A stretch of 64,000 nucleotides of DNA from Haematococcus lacustris (Eukaryota; Chlorophyta; Chlorophyceae; Chlamydomonadales; Haematococcaceae). The stretch's first letter is position 1, and every line of letters starts with the position of its first letter. Where the stretch lies: assembly GCA_030144725.1 (NCBI GenBank), contig JASKMD010000005.1, forward strand, positions 5,013,910 through 5,077,909, in the 5' to 3' direction. The notes beneath the pieces were generated by a model, which saw only the letters and a list, made by a program, of their open reading frames with translations, was not told where the DNA came from and made no database searches. The translations under genes and the position numbers were made by a program. Positions 1-11,900 of the stretch are shown in pieces.

Positions 1-94
1 CTGGGCCTGCCCCCCCCCCGCCTGCCCCCTGACCTGGAAGCCTGCTGAGTGTGATGCCTGTGCCCCCAGGGAGCGCTGCCGCAGGATGAGCTGG

Positions 95-1717
95 TCAAGC
101 GGGGCCGCTGCCCGCCTGGCCGCCGCGCCCCTTGTCCCTGAAGCTGCCTGCAACAGCGCCAGGCAGCCAGGCAGGTTGGGTCCCTGGGGGGGGGGAGGGG
201 GGCGGGCACAGCACACACGGCTGGCCTCGCGGGGGGGGGCTGCAGCGGGCAAGGTCGGGGCCATGAGGTGCGTCACTCCATCACCCCCTCAGGGTGGGGG
301 GGGTGCAGCAGCAGAGCTCACCGCCACAGGTCAGGGGTGCAGGTGAGGGGGGCAGCAGCAGGGCCCACAGCCGGCCTCTAGGGGGAGCCAGCCAGAGGGG
401 GGCAGGCAGCTGGCAGAGCAGCACACACACTCTGACAGGGGCAGGGGGGGCAGGGGTGGCAGGGGTGCAGGGGGGGCAGGGGGGGCAGCCCGGGCAGAGT
501 GGGCAGGGGGGGGGGGGGAAGGGGTGGCAGCCCTGGCATGCTGTGTGGGGTTCCGGCTGAGTCTGCCTCATAGTGGGCGCTCACCGCCTGCAAAGGCGTC
601 CATGAACTCCTCATCCGCACCACGCTGCCAGGTGCCTGTGGCGTCGTACAGCTTGCGCTGCAGGGGGGAGCAGCAGGGGCAGGGGCAGGGGGGCAGGGGG
701 GCAGGGGGCGTGAGGGGGGGCAGGGGGCACTCGGGCAGCAGCAGGGCCGGGCCCCCCGGGGGGACGATGGGGGTGGGTGGTGGTGTAGTGGTGGTGGAGG
801 GTGGCGGGTGGGGGGTTGGGGGGGGTGGCTGTCAGGTGTCAGGGGTTCAGCCGTGGTGCTGCGGCCTGACCTTGAGGGGGTCGCCCAGCACCTCGTACGC
901 CTGCTGCAGGGCGCGGAAGCGTTCGCCAGCGTCCGGCGGCGCTGCGGCCCGGTCCGGGTGCAGCTTGGTGGCCAGGGTGCGGAACGCCCGGCGCACCTGA
1001 GGCAGCAGCCAACAGCCCCAGGGGGGTCGGCAGGGCAGGCTGAGGGGGGCAGCAGGGGGGAGGGGGCCGGGGGGCGGTAGGGGGCCAGCAGCGGGAGGGG
1101 TGCTGGAGGTTGCGGACAAAGCCCTGACCTCACCCCACCTCACCTCACCTGACTAACCCACTTCCTGGCCTGGCCACCAATGCAGCGGGGCTGCCTGGCC
1201 TGGCCTGACCTGGCCTGCCCTGCCTGTCGGCCCGGCCACTCCTGCCAGTCCCCACCCGCATCCGCACCCGCACCCACAGCAGCACACCACCAGCAGGCCT
1301 ACAGCCGTCAAAAGCAGGTGTGCAGCCGCTGGGCAGCCGCTGGGCCCCCCTGTCTGCAGTGGCTGCCCGCCTAGGTCACGCGGCCCTACCCCCTCCACCC
1401 CCCCCCCCACCCCCCACACCCCACTGCAGCACTCGTGCAGGCACCAGCGGCAGTGCTGGGGAGCCTGAAGCTGGCTGGGGCGGCGGCCTGGCCCCTAACC
1501 CCCAATACTCCTCAACACGGCCGCTCAACCGTCGTGGACAGAGCCAGGCTGACAGCAGCAAGCCATAGCGCCTCGCAACGCCCGCCCGCCAGCAGCGTGG
1601 GGAACCAGTTGCAGCGTCGGCCTAAGTGCCCGGTGGCGATGCGCAGCGCACCTGGATGTCAGTGGCGCTGCGGGGAACATCCAGCACGGCGTACAAATCG
1701 CTTCCGGGTTCGGCCAT
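95..1717 (-). CDS. Small J-domain (DnaJ type III) co-chaperone
   Basis: Four exons read on the minus strand: 1717-1652, 996-871, 657-585 and 147-95 (TGA), with GT-AG borders and matching phases, giving about 105 residues. The first two exons form a J-domain: MAEPGSDLYAVLDVPRSATD, then a helix II with LHPDR (the HPD motif that stimulates Hsp70 ATPase), then QQAYEVLGD and KLYDATGTW. No Gly/Phe region or zinc finger follows, so this is a stand-alone type III J-protein. The KLYD-G-W-EEFMDAF segment recalls DNAJC9-like proteins, but the rest of that family is absent. The start at 1717 is the ATG directly before the J-domain. The last exon fits by phase only and is the least certain part. The gene is divergent from the lumen protein starting 720 bp away. 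Location (cytosol, nucleus or plastid) cannot be told. Confidence 0.65.
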
Positions 1718-2438
1718 CGGAGCAAAGCCGTGCAGCAGGACAACAAGAAGTAGGTTGCGCAAGCACGTGGAAGGCAGCGGCGATTTAACGTATTCCGGAC
1801 TTGAGAGAAAACTTTCCCTTTTCAAGCCACCTCCCTTGGACGCGCCGATGCCTTTTTGCGAACCTGGTGATCCAACCTACTGGCCGCATGCCCAGCGATG
1901 CAAGGCCGAGAGCATTTCCCGGCAATCTGGCACCTGCTGGCAGCCCTGGGTGACGCTTTGTCCTAGGGGGACCAGCGCCTGCAGCAGCGGCAGGCCTGGG
2001 GCTCGATATCAGCCAGGGGTGAGGCACCACTGGCCAAATCCTCAAGCCCATGACTAGTCTGTAGTGAGCTCGACCCCCCCACCAGTGGCCCCCCCCCCCC
2101 CCTCCCGCCACCACCACCCCTGCCACTAGGTGGCCAGGTCCGGTGCCGGGCCAGCCCATCTGACTTATCCTCTCTGCCGCTGTCCTTTTCCGGCTCTTTG
2201 AAGGACTGAGTGGCCGTTTGGCTGGTTGCAAGGCTGCTGCCGGGCTCCTGAAGCAGCCCAGGCTGATGCGAGCTTCATGTCTGGCTAGTGCTTGCTCTCG
2301 GGCTGTCGGGCTGTCGGGCTTTTGGCGTAAGTGAGTTGAACACAAGTGAATTGTTTTCCACATTACGTGGCCCATGTCGCCCATCGCCCCGCCCTGGACA
2401 GCACCTTGCCTAGACGCGAAGGTAGCCCAGCAGCAGGC

Positions 2439-4659
2439 ATGGCTCTGAGACACCTGACCGCGCATCAGTCAGCTGTCCGACCAAAAAATGTCCAAACTCG
2501 GCGATCAACGACATGCGCCGCGCTTCCCCGCGATGTGCCGGCGATGTTCTTGGCTGCCGCAGTGCTCACGACGTCCAGCGTCCTGATAGCAGCCCCAGCA
2601 GCCACGGCCACGGGCCTAGAAAGTAAGTGCCCACTTGCACGCAGAGAACAGCCGCGGCTTCTTCTCAAACTGAAGTGTAGCTGATGCTGCACGTTGGGCC
2701 TGTTGCTGCTCTTGCTGCTGCTGCTGTGCGGCTTGTGCCACGGGCTGGACAGGGCAGCCATGTGTGTGTGCTGGTGCCTGTAGGCGTGGACCTGAGCAGC
2801 ACGCTGCGCAGCCTGGAGTCCTCCCTCCCTGAGGACTTTAAGGGTGGAGCAGCCAAGCAGGCAGCCAAGCTGTCAGCCGTGGACGAGGCGTTTGAAAACT
2901 GTGGGTGGGCTGGACACCCTGATTGCGCACAGCCACCCCCGGAAGCCTGGGGCCAGGGCCAGGGCCAGGCTCCCTTCAGGCAGCCAGGCAGGCAGGCAGG
3001 CAGGCAGGCAGCACAATCCAATCATGTGCTCTTGCCCAGCTGAGGTGTGTAGCTTGTTTTGGCTGCCTGGCTGCGCCCCCTGGCCTGCAGCCGAGACCCT
3101 GAAGCGCTTGCGGCAGCAGTCTGAGGAGAACCGCGTGCGCAACAAGAAGTCCATAGCGGACAAGTACTGCTACCGCCGTGAGTCAGGCGGGGGGGGGCCT
3201 AAGGGCCGGCAGCAGCAGCCACCCACAGCTGCCTGGAGCAGTGCTGCTGCGTGTGGCCAAGGCTGGCCAGGGGTGTTGAGTGTGACCTGCACTGGCCTGG
3301 GGGCAGCAGGGGTGGGGTGGCAGCATGGGTGGGTCTTCAGCCCGGCCAGGGTCAGGGTGCCAGGGGGCCAGTCAAGCAGGCAGGGCCAGGGGGGTGTCTG
3401 CACTGCCTACCCGCTTGTTTCGGGCCAGTGGCCCCTACCCAGCACACCAGTAGCACAAGGGGGGTGACAGCTGGGTAGAAGCTGGCTATAGGTGCCGTCC
3501 CCGCCCCCCAGCAGGTCAGGTCAGGTCAGGTCAGGGCAGGCTGGCGGGCAGTCAGGGCCAGGCTGGATGCCAGGCTGGATGCCAGGCTGGATGCCAGGGG
3601 CCCTGGCCCTGTGTGCAGCTGCTGCCCCCCCTGGCCCTGGCCCTGGCCCTGGCCCTAGCGCCCTGCCTGCCATCTCGCCTGTGGGTCAGTGGCGGGGCAG
3701 CAGCGGCCCTGCTGCCGCCTGGGTGCCTGCTGCCTCAGATGGGGGTGAACAGTGCTGCAGCTGTTGGTAGCAGTGCTGCTGCTGCTTCTGCTCCACTACT
3801 CTGCTGCTGCTGCCGCCTCCACCACTCTGCTGGCGCTGCTGCTGCTGGTGCCACTGCCACTGGTGTTGGTGGTGACGCGCAGAGGCGGAGATGGGGGTGG
3901 GGGACTGCGGCGGCCTGCGCTTCATCCCGGGTAAGCAGCTGGGACTGCAGCCTCCCTCACTCCCCCACACACTAGGCCCCTCCTCCAGGCCCCCCCCCTC
4001 CTGGGTGTTGGGTCCCCCCCCCTCCCCCCCTGTGGTCCCCTGCTGCCCACACGCCCTGCCGTCCCCACCCCCGGCTGGTTGCCACCTGGGCCAGAGCAGC
4101 AGCTGACGTACACATGCAGCTGTGGACCCCCCCCCTGGCCTGGCCCCCCCGGACCTCTGGCCTGCCCCCTCCCCCCTCTGCCCCCCTCTGCCATGGCCTG
4201 GTGTGTTGCAGGCATGACGGATGCGGGCAAGCAGCGCACCCCGGACTGGCTGTCGGTGAGTTCAGGCGGATCAGGCAGACCAGGCGAGCAGCCCAGCCAC
4301 ACCCTGCGTGACCTTGGGGTGCACAAGGGGGCGGGGAGGTGTGGCTCCCTCTCCGCAGCTGGGAGGGAGGGGGCACTGAGGCAGGCCACACATGGCCGGC
4401 GTGCCTGATGTCGGCCCACCCCCCCGCCAGCGTGCATGGGAAGGGGTGGGAGGGGGGTGGGGGGTGCACAGCAGCAGGCCTCACAGCCGTGCTCCAGTGT
4501 GGGCGTGAGGTGCCCCCCCTGCCGCTCACCCCTCACTGCCCCTCGCCCCCTGCCGCCTGACCGAGGCTGCAGGACCTGCTGGGTGTGGAGCGTGCGCCGG
4601 CAGAGGATGGCAGCGCCCTGACGCTGAAGAAGCTGCTGGGGGAGGCGGCGGCACAGTGA
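2439..4659 (+). CDS. Conserved-looking thylakoid-lumen-targeted protein of unknown function
   Basis: Six exons: 2439-2622, 2784-2900, 3091-3177, 3883-3930, 4212-4255 and 4573-4659 (TGA). All have GT-AG borders and matching phases, giving 188 residues. The N-terminus looks like a two-part lumen presequence: a Ser/Thr/Arg-rich chloroplast part (from MALRHLTAHQS), then a hydrophobic stretch (MFLAAAVLTTSSVLIAAP) ending in an A-T-A lumenal peptidase-like site. The mature part is mostly helical and charged, with NRVRNKKSIADKYCYRQAE, then a Cys-containing GVGDCGGLRFIPG, then a short C-terminal tail (LTLKKLLGEAAAQ). I do not recognise the family. The spacing of the NKK..DK stretch before a single Cys only loosely recalls small lumenal photosystem proteins. 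An upstream ATG at 2346 is possible but would spoil the presequence. Confidence 0.7.
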
Positions 4660-5994
4660 GGGGGGCGGGCTAGGCGCCCAGCCTGCTGCTCAGCAGCTGC
4701 TGCCCAGCACACTGGCAGAGTGGGGAGGGGGCAGCAGCTGCTGGTGCAAGGTCTTGCTGGGTGTGTGTGAGGGGGGACACGGTGGCACATTGCTTCTGGT
4801 ATCTCGTTTTTCTGGTTTCTAATTGCCGGTTGACAAACCCAAAGTCAGACTGCACGGCTTAGGCAGCAGCTCTTCTCCCAGCTTCCCTCCTATGCCTTGA
4901 GCTTGCCCCTTCTGCCCATCAATGGTTTCTTACACCTCCTGCTACCGCTACTGGTGTCCTGTGGGAAGGAAAGCCCAGATCACCACCCAAGTAGCTCACC
5001 CACTCCTCACTCCACTTCACTCCTCACTCGCCCCTCACTCTTATCTAGGCACGGGGAGTGAGCCACGGATCCTTTACAGTGCGGGTCCTGTTGGGGGCTG
5101 CTGGGACGAACTGGGGCTTGGGAGCTGGCGGCCCGAGCTGCCGACTGAAGCATCTCAGCCTCGAAAGGGACATGGCTAGGGCGGCTCAGCTGCCTGCCCC
5201 AGCCAAGTGCAGCAAAAGTTGATGCAGCAGCAGCCAGGCCCTAGTTTGCGGCTAAAGCACATGAGCCTCGAGGGGAACATGGCCCTCGCCCACGGCACAC
5301 AGGCTGGCGGGGCCAGTCGCGGATCCCCTTGTCACCGCCCCAATATCATCAGCAATGCACAGCACAGCAGGCCGACAGCAGCTGGTCCAAGGAAGAGGTT
5401 ACGGCCAGCGCGGTTAGGGTGTGCGGCGCCGACCCAAGCGCGCCGCGCGCTTGCAAATCGTGGTTGCACGCGCGCCTGGTGGTGAGCTGGCGAAATGCGG
5501 TTGGGCTAGTGCTGCGGCCGCCTGCGAGACGTTGTGGGATGACTCAGCCGTGTTCCTGTTAGGCCCCGTTTCCAATTGAGCGGAGCGGAGCCCATGGAGG
5601 CTCCTGGAGCGGAGCTGCCCCTGCATGGGCGCATGCCGTTTCGCTGACCATTTGCCGACCATTTGCTGACCGATTGCTGACCATTAGCAAACTACCTTCA
5701 CCGTATGGAGCTGGCTGTTCACAACTAGCCCACTACCAGCCTTATCACAAACTAGCCAAACTCAACCGGCATGCACGAGCAGCAGCCGATTTGGCCGAGA
5801 CTCACATAAGACGACAGAGCAGCTCGTAGAACCAAGCATCGCACCGGCCTGCAGCTGTTGCTAAGGAATTTACCAAAGCCCTATTACATCGTCGTGTTTC
5901 CTGGTTCATGCAGCGGTGCGAAGAGCTCGCGGATGCTGTAGGCAGCTATAGCGAAGTTTCATAGCACCCTGAAGTGCGAGACTGGCCTCGGGTT
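4660..5994. other. Intergenic, no supported gene
   Basis: No coding exon with splice support is visible. The stretch holds the 3' flank of the lumen protein and the upstream region of the WD40 gene. At about 5641-5690 there is a short imperfect repeat of a TGCTGACCATT-like unit (four copies). Confidence 0.5.
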
Positions 5995-8900
5995 ATGGCC
6001 GAGCTGGCGCAACACCTGCGTCGCCTCGTGGACACCGCGGAGCACGACCCTACTCTCGGACTGGTGGTTGGCATGGGGGAGGAGATGGCCTTCGATGAAC
6101 TGGCGCTGGAGCACGTAGCCGAGGAAAGCTCCGCCTCCGACTCCAGCAGCAGCGACAGCGACGGCAGCATGCTGACCTTCTCTGACGACGAGGAGGAGCT
6201 GCTGGACACCACAGCTGAGCAGGCGGCAGCGGGCAGGGATCTGCAGGTGGGTGGGTGGGTGGGCAGGGCGCTGGCCCCTGCTGCTGCTCACTGCAGAGCT
6301 GCCAGGGGGCTTACTGCAGCTGAGGTGTGTGTGGGGGGGGGCAGGCAGGTGCAGCCCACTGCAGCTGGGGGCAGGGCAAGGCAGGCGGCTGCAGCAGCGC
6401 AGTGCGGCAGGCGAGCCGCAGGTCGGCAGCCCCACAGCGCAGCGGTCCAGGCGGGGCAGAGCCTGGCGGCTGAGCCTGCGTTGTAGAGGCAGCCTTGGGG
6501 GGACTGCAGGGCGGGGGGATCTGAGGGCCGGGGGCAGAGGTGAGGGGGCAGGGGGGCAGTGTGTGGGGGGGCAGGGGGGGGGGGTGCGCGGCAGCAGGCA
6601 GTTTGGTGGTGGCGCAGCAGTTGGTAGCCCAAGCGGGCGGGTGGGTGTGTACGTCAGGGTGTGGGGGGGAGCAGCAGGGGGGGAGCAGCAGGGGGGGAGG
6701 TGGGAGCTGGGTGCAGCCGCGGGGTGAGGGGTGTGTGTGTGTGAGCAGGGTCCTGCCATGTGTGTGTGAGTGTGTGTGAGTGTGTGTGTGAGTGTGAGTG
6801 TGAGTGTGTGTGTTGGCGTGTGGTGCGCAGGGCATCCCCTGGGAGCGGCTGCACTGGACGCGGGAGCAGTACCGCACCACCCGCCTGGCCAACTACAGGA
6901 ACTACGTCAATGTGCTGCCGGAGGATGCCACCAAGTACAGGTCAGCTGCACTGCAGGGGGGGGGGAGGGGGAGGGTGGGGGAGGGAGGGGGGGGGGAGGG
7001 GGGAGGGCCAAGTACGGGTGGGCTGCACAGCAGGGAGCGCCAGGCAGGGGGCTGCACTGGGCCAGCCTGGGCCAGGTGGGGCAGGGACCGGGGGGCAGGC
7101 CTGCGCCTGCTGCTCTTGGAGGGGGGCCACTGGAGGGCTGGGGGGGGCAGGGGGCCAGGCCAGCAGCAGCAACCTCGGTGCCGGTGCCAGACTGTTGGTG
7201 AAGGTGGTTGAAGCCGCCTGCAGTGGCGCCCCCCTGGGTCTCCACAGCCTGCTGCCCCACAGCCTGCTCAGCCTGGTTGTATCACCAGCCACTCAGCCGC
7301 CCAGCCGCCCAGCCGCCCAGCAGGACAGCGGTGGGGGCAGTGGGGTCAGCAGGGCGGTCAGGCAGGGCTGTGAGCTGCTGTGTGAGGGGGCCTGGGCAGC
7401 TGTTGCAGCGGCCACAGCAGGGCCAGGGGGCAGGGGGCAGCAGGGCACCTGACCTGACCTGACCTGACCCAGGCAGTGCCCATCAGGGGTGGGGTCATGA
7501 AGAGGCGCAGGCCTGAGCTGGGGGGGGGGGGTGAGCTGCCCCCTGCCTGCTGGTGGGTGTGCAGCCCCCTGGGCGTAGGCCTGGGCAGGGGGTGGTCAGT
7601 GCAGCATGGAGCATAGGGTCAGTGTGGTACTGAGCATGTGGGACGACCATGGGCGCATGAGGGGCTCACCCTCAGCTGGTGTGTGCCCTCCCCTGCTGCT
7701 GTCAAGGCTGCCGCTGGCCCCTGTTGACCCCTGGCCCCTGGCGACCCCTGGCCCCTGTTGACCCCTGGCCCCTGTTGACCCCTGGCCCCTGGCGACCCCT
7801 GGCCCCTGTTGACCCCTGGCCCCTGGCGACCCCTGGCCCCTGTTGACCCCTGGCCCCTGGTGACCCCTGGCCCCTGTTGACCCCCTGGCCCCTGGCGACC
7901 CCTGGCCCCTGGTGACCCCTGGCCCCTGTTGACCCCTGGCCCCTGTTGACCCCTGGCCCCTGTTGACCCCTGGCCCCTGGTGACCCCTGGCCCCTGTTGA
8001 CCCCTGGCCCCTGTTGACCCCCTGGCCCCTGTTGACCCCCTGGCCCCTGGCGACCCCTGGCCCCTGTTGACCCCTGGCCCCTGGTGACCCCTGGCCCCTG
8101 GTGACCCCTGGCCCCTGTTGACCCCTGGCCCCTGGTGACCCCTGGCCCCTGTTGACCCCTGGCCCCTGTTGACCCCTGGCCCCTGGTGACCTGGCCCCTG
8201 GTGACCTGGCCCCTGGTGACCTGGCCCCTGGTGACCTGGCCCCTGGTGACCTGGCCCCTGGTGACCTGGCCCCTGGTGACCCCTGGCCCCTGGTGACCTG
8301 GCCCCTGGTGACCTGGCCCCTGGTGACCTGGCCCCTGGTGACCCTGGCCCCTGGTGACCCCTGGCCCCTGGTGACCCTGGCCCCTGGTGACCCTGGCCCC
8401 TGGTGACCCCTGGCCCCTGGTGACCTGGCCCCTGGTGACCTGGCCCCTGGTGACCTGGCCCCTGGTGACCTGGCCCCTGGTGACCTGGCCCCTGGTGACC
8501 CTGGCCCCTGGTGACCCTGGCCCCTGGTGACCTGGCCCCTGGTGACCTGGCCCCTGGTGACCTGGCCCCTGGTGACCTGGCCCCTNNNNNNNNNNNNNNN
8601 NNNNNNNNNNNNNNNNNNNNNNNNNNNNNNNNNNNNNNNNNNNNNNNNNNNNNNNNNNNNNNNNNNNNNNNNNNNNNNNNNNNNNNNNNNNNNNNNNNNN
8701 NNNNNNNNNNNNNNNNNNNNNNNNNNNNNNNNNNNNNNNNNNNNNNNNNNNNNNNNNNNNNNNNNNNNNNNNNNNNNNNNNNNNNNNNNNNNNNNNNNNN
8801 NNNNNNNNNNNNNNNNNNNNNNNNNNNNNNNNNNNNNNNNNNNNNNNNNNNNNNNNNNNNNNNNNNNNNNNNNNNNNNNNNNNNNNNNNNNNNNNNNNNN

Positions 8901-11900
8901 NNNNNNNNNNNNNNNNNNNNNNNNNNNNNNNNNNNNNNNNNNNNNNNNNNNNNNNNNNNNNNNNNNNNNNNNNNNNNNNNNNNNNNNNNNNNNNNNNNNN
9001 NNNNNNNNNNNNNNNNNNNNNNNNNNNNNNNNNNNNNNNNNNNNNNNNNNNNNNNNNNNNNNNNNNNNNNNNNNNNNNNNNNNNNTGTGACCTGGCCCCT
9101 GGTGACCTGGCCCCTGGTGACCTGGCCCCTGGTGACCCTGGCCCCTGGTGACCTGGCCCCTGGTGACCCCTGGCCCCTGGTGACCTGGCCCCTGGTGACC
9201 TGGCCCCTGGTGACCTGGCCCCTGGTGACCTGGCCCCTGGTGACCTGGCCCCTGGTGACCTGGCCCCTGGTGACCTGGCCCCTGGTGACCTGGCCCCTGG
9301 TGACCTGGGCCCCTGGTGACCTGGCCCCTGGTGACCTGGCCCCTGGTGACCTGGCCCCTGGTGACCTGGCCCCTGGTGACCTGGCCCCTGGTGACCTGGC
9401 CCCTGGTGACCTGGCCCCTGGTGACCTGGCCCCTGGTGACCTGGCCCCTGGTGACCTGGGCCCCTGGTGACCTGGCCCCTGGTGACCTGGCCCCTGGTGA
9501 CCTGGCCCCTGGTGACCTGGCCCCTGGTGACCTGGCCCCTGGTGACCTGGCCCCTGGTGACCTGGCCCCTGTTGACCTGGCCCCTGGTGACCTGGCCCCT
9601 GGTGACCTGGCCCCTGGTGACCTGGCCCCTGGTGCAGGCCTGAGCTGCTGCGGCGCTGCGCCAGTGTGGAGCACAGCGCCGCCTTCTTCACCTTCACGCG
9701 CAACAACCGCGCCGTGCAGCTCAACATCGTGCACTTCCAGGTCAGCCCCCCTGGGGGGCCACACCCATGATGGGGTTAGATAACCCACCACTTCCTGGTC
9801 AGCACCGCCCCCCCCCTGCCCCCCCCCCCTTGCCCCCCCCCCTGCCCCCCCCCCCTTTGTCCCCCTGCTCTCTGGACCTGCCTGGTGGCCTCCAGCCCCA
9901 CATGCCTCAGCAGGCAGCTGGCAAGGCGCTGACACACACCAAGTGGCCCCCCACTGCCCCCCCCCACCCCCTGCCTGCCTGCCTGCCTCTCCTGCTGCTG
10001 CTCTCTCCTACTGCCTGCTGTGGCTGTGTCAGCGCGCCGTGTGGTGTGATGCGGTGCGGCCTGAGCTGTGCAGCTGTGTTGCGGCTGCAGCTGCGCAACC
10101 TGGTGTGGGGCGCTGTCACGCAACGACGTGTTCCTGGTGCATGACAACGTGGTCAAGCACTGGAGCCCCCTCACGCGCACATCTACACAGGTAAGGGGCA
10201 GCCAGGCAGGGGGGGAGGCAGGCGGGGGAGGCCTCAACCCCCTGGGAAGTGCGCTTAGGGGTTGCGTCTGGGGGGTCTGGAAGCCCCGCCCCTGATGCTG
10301 TGTGGCAGTGCCGGTGGCTGCAGGTGATGGACCTATCCGGTAACTTCCCCGCTGCTCGCATACCCGGCCTGGGGCGCGTGCAGGTGGGGGGCAGGGGGGG
10401 GAGTGGACCTGTGTGCTAGGAGGAGCAGGGGCACCACTGATGCACATCAGAGATGATAGGAGGCCAGGGGGGGGGCTGAGGGCTCCTCCTCCCTGCCCCT
10501 CCCATCCCCACCTGCTGTCGGTCACACCCTGCCGGTCACACCTCTCACATGCCAGTCCCTGCCTCTTGCCCTCCCCCCTGGTAGCCTCCACCCAGGGTGA
10601 TGTTGGCTGTGGCTGCAGGTCAGCACCCTGTGTGTGCAGCACGACCTGGTGGCTGCGGGTGGCTTTGGGGGGGAGCTGGTGGTCAAGCGGCTCGCCCCTG
10701 AGCAGCAGCAGGGCACGGGGCAGGAGGAGGAGCAGGGCGAGGCAGCAGGGCCGCTGTGGGGGGATGAGGGTCAGCAGGGGGCGGGCGCAGCAGCAGGGCC
10801 TGGCCTTGGCAGCCATCGCCTGCAGCAGCATGCTTTGCGGCGAGGGGGGGGACCTCACGGGGCGGCAGGGGGGCAGGGGAGGTTGAAGGAGGGGAGGGGC
10901 TGGGGGCTGCTGGTCTGGCTTTTGCCCGGCGCATCACGCCGAGGTGAGGGGGGGGAGGGGGAGGGGGAGGGGGAGGGGGAGGGGGAGGGGGAGGGGGAGG
11001 GGGAGGGGGAGGGGGAGGGGGAGGGAGGGGGAGGGGGAGGGGAGGGGAGGGGGAGGGGGAGGGGGAGGGGGAGGGGGAGGGGGAGGGGGAGGGGGAGGAG
11101 GGGGGAGGGGAGGGGGAGGGGAGGGGGAGGGGGAGGGGGAGGGGGAGGGGGAGGGGGAGGGGGAGGGGGAGGGGGAGGGGGAGGGGGAGGGGGAGGGGGA
11201 GGGGGAGGGGGAGGAGGGAGGGGGAGGGGGAGGGGAGGGGGAGGGGGAGGGGAGGGAGGGGGAGGGGGAGGGGGAGGGGGAGGGGGAGGGGGAGGGGGAG
11301 GGGGGGGAGGGGGGAACGAAAGGGCCACCCACTCATCTGCCCGCTCACCCATGTGGCGGCCTGCTGCTGCTCTGCAGTGACAATGGCATCACCAATGGGT
11401 TGGAGATCTTCGACAGCTTGCAGCATGGGACGTGTGTGCTGGCTGCCAACAACGACTGCTGCGTGCGTCTCTTTGATGCTCACACATTCAAGTGAGGGGT
11501 GCGGGGTTCCGGGGGAGGAGGGTAAGGTAGCAGGCGGGGGGGGGCAGCCAGGTGCAGCAGCAGCAGACCAGCAGGCAGCCTAGGGGCAGGGGAGAGTCAG
11601 CCTGCAGCTCTAGGTTATGCTGCCCCCCTGCCCCCCTGCCCCCCTGCCCCCCTGCCCCCCTGTCCCCACCTGCGATGGGCTTGCACTTCTATGCCTGCTG
11701 CTGCAACAGCAGCACAGCACATAACATCATGGTGGTTGTGGTCATGTTGGTGAGGGGGTGTGAGGGGGGTGTGAGGGGGGTGTGAGGGGTGTGAGGGGTG
11801 TGTGTGTGCAGGTGCTCAGAGCGCTGGGAGTTCCCCTGGGCCGTGAACTACGCCAGCCTGCGGCCTGAGGGGCACCTGGTGGCAGTGGTGGGTGGCAGCA

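Noticed and set aside
60..130. Possible terminal exon of a plus-strand gene (ALPQDELVKRGRCPPG)
   Set aside because: The minus-strand reading of the same bases continues the J-domain gene in phase from an acceptor at 148, which is the better explanation.
7709..9635. CRISPR-like regular repeats
   Set aside because: Units are contiguous with no unique spacers, and the locus is a eukaryotic intron.
7596..9935. Reading frames of several hundred residues with GPGHQ, GARSP or APGDL repeats
   Set aside because: Product of a 15-bp period that contains no stop codon, interrupted by N. They lie in WD40 intron 2.
10855..11495. Gly-Glu, Arg-Gly and Ser-Pro proteins over the GAGGGG array
   Set aside because: Simple-repeat translation only, lying between splice sites of the WD40 gene.
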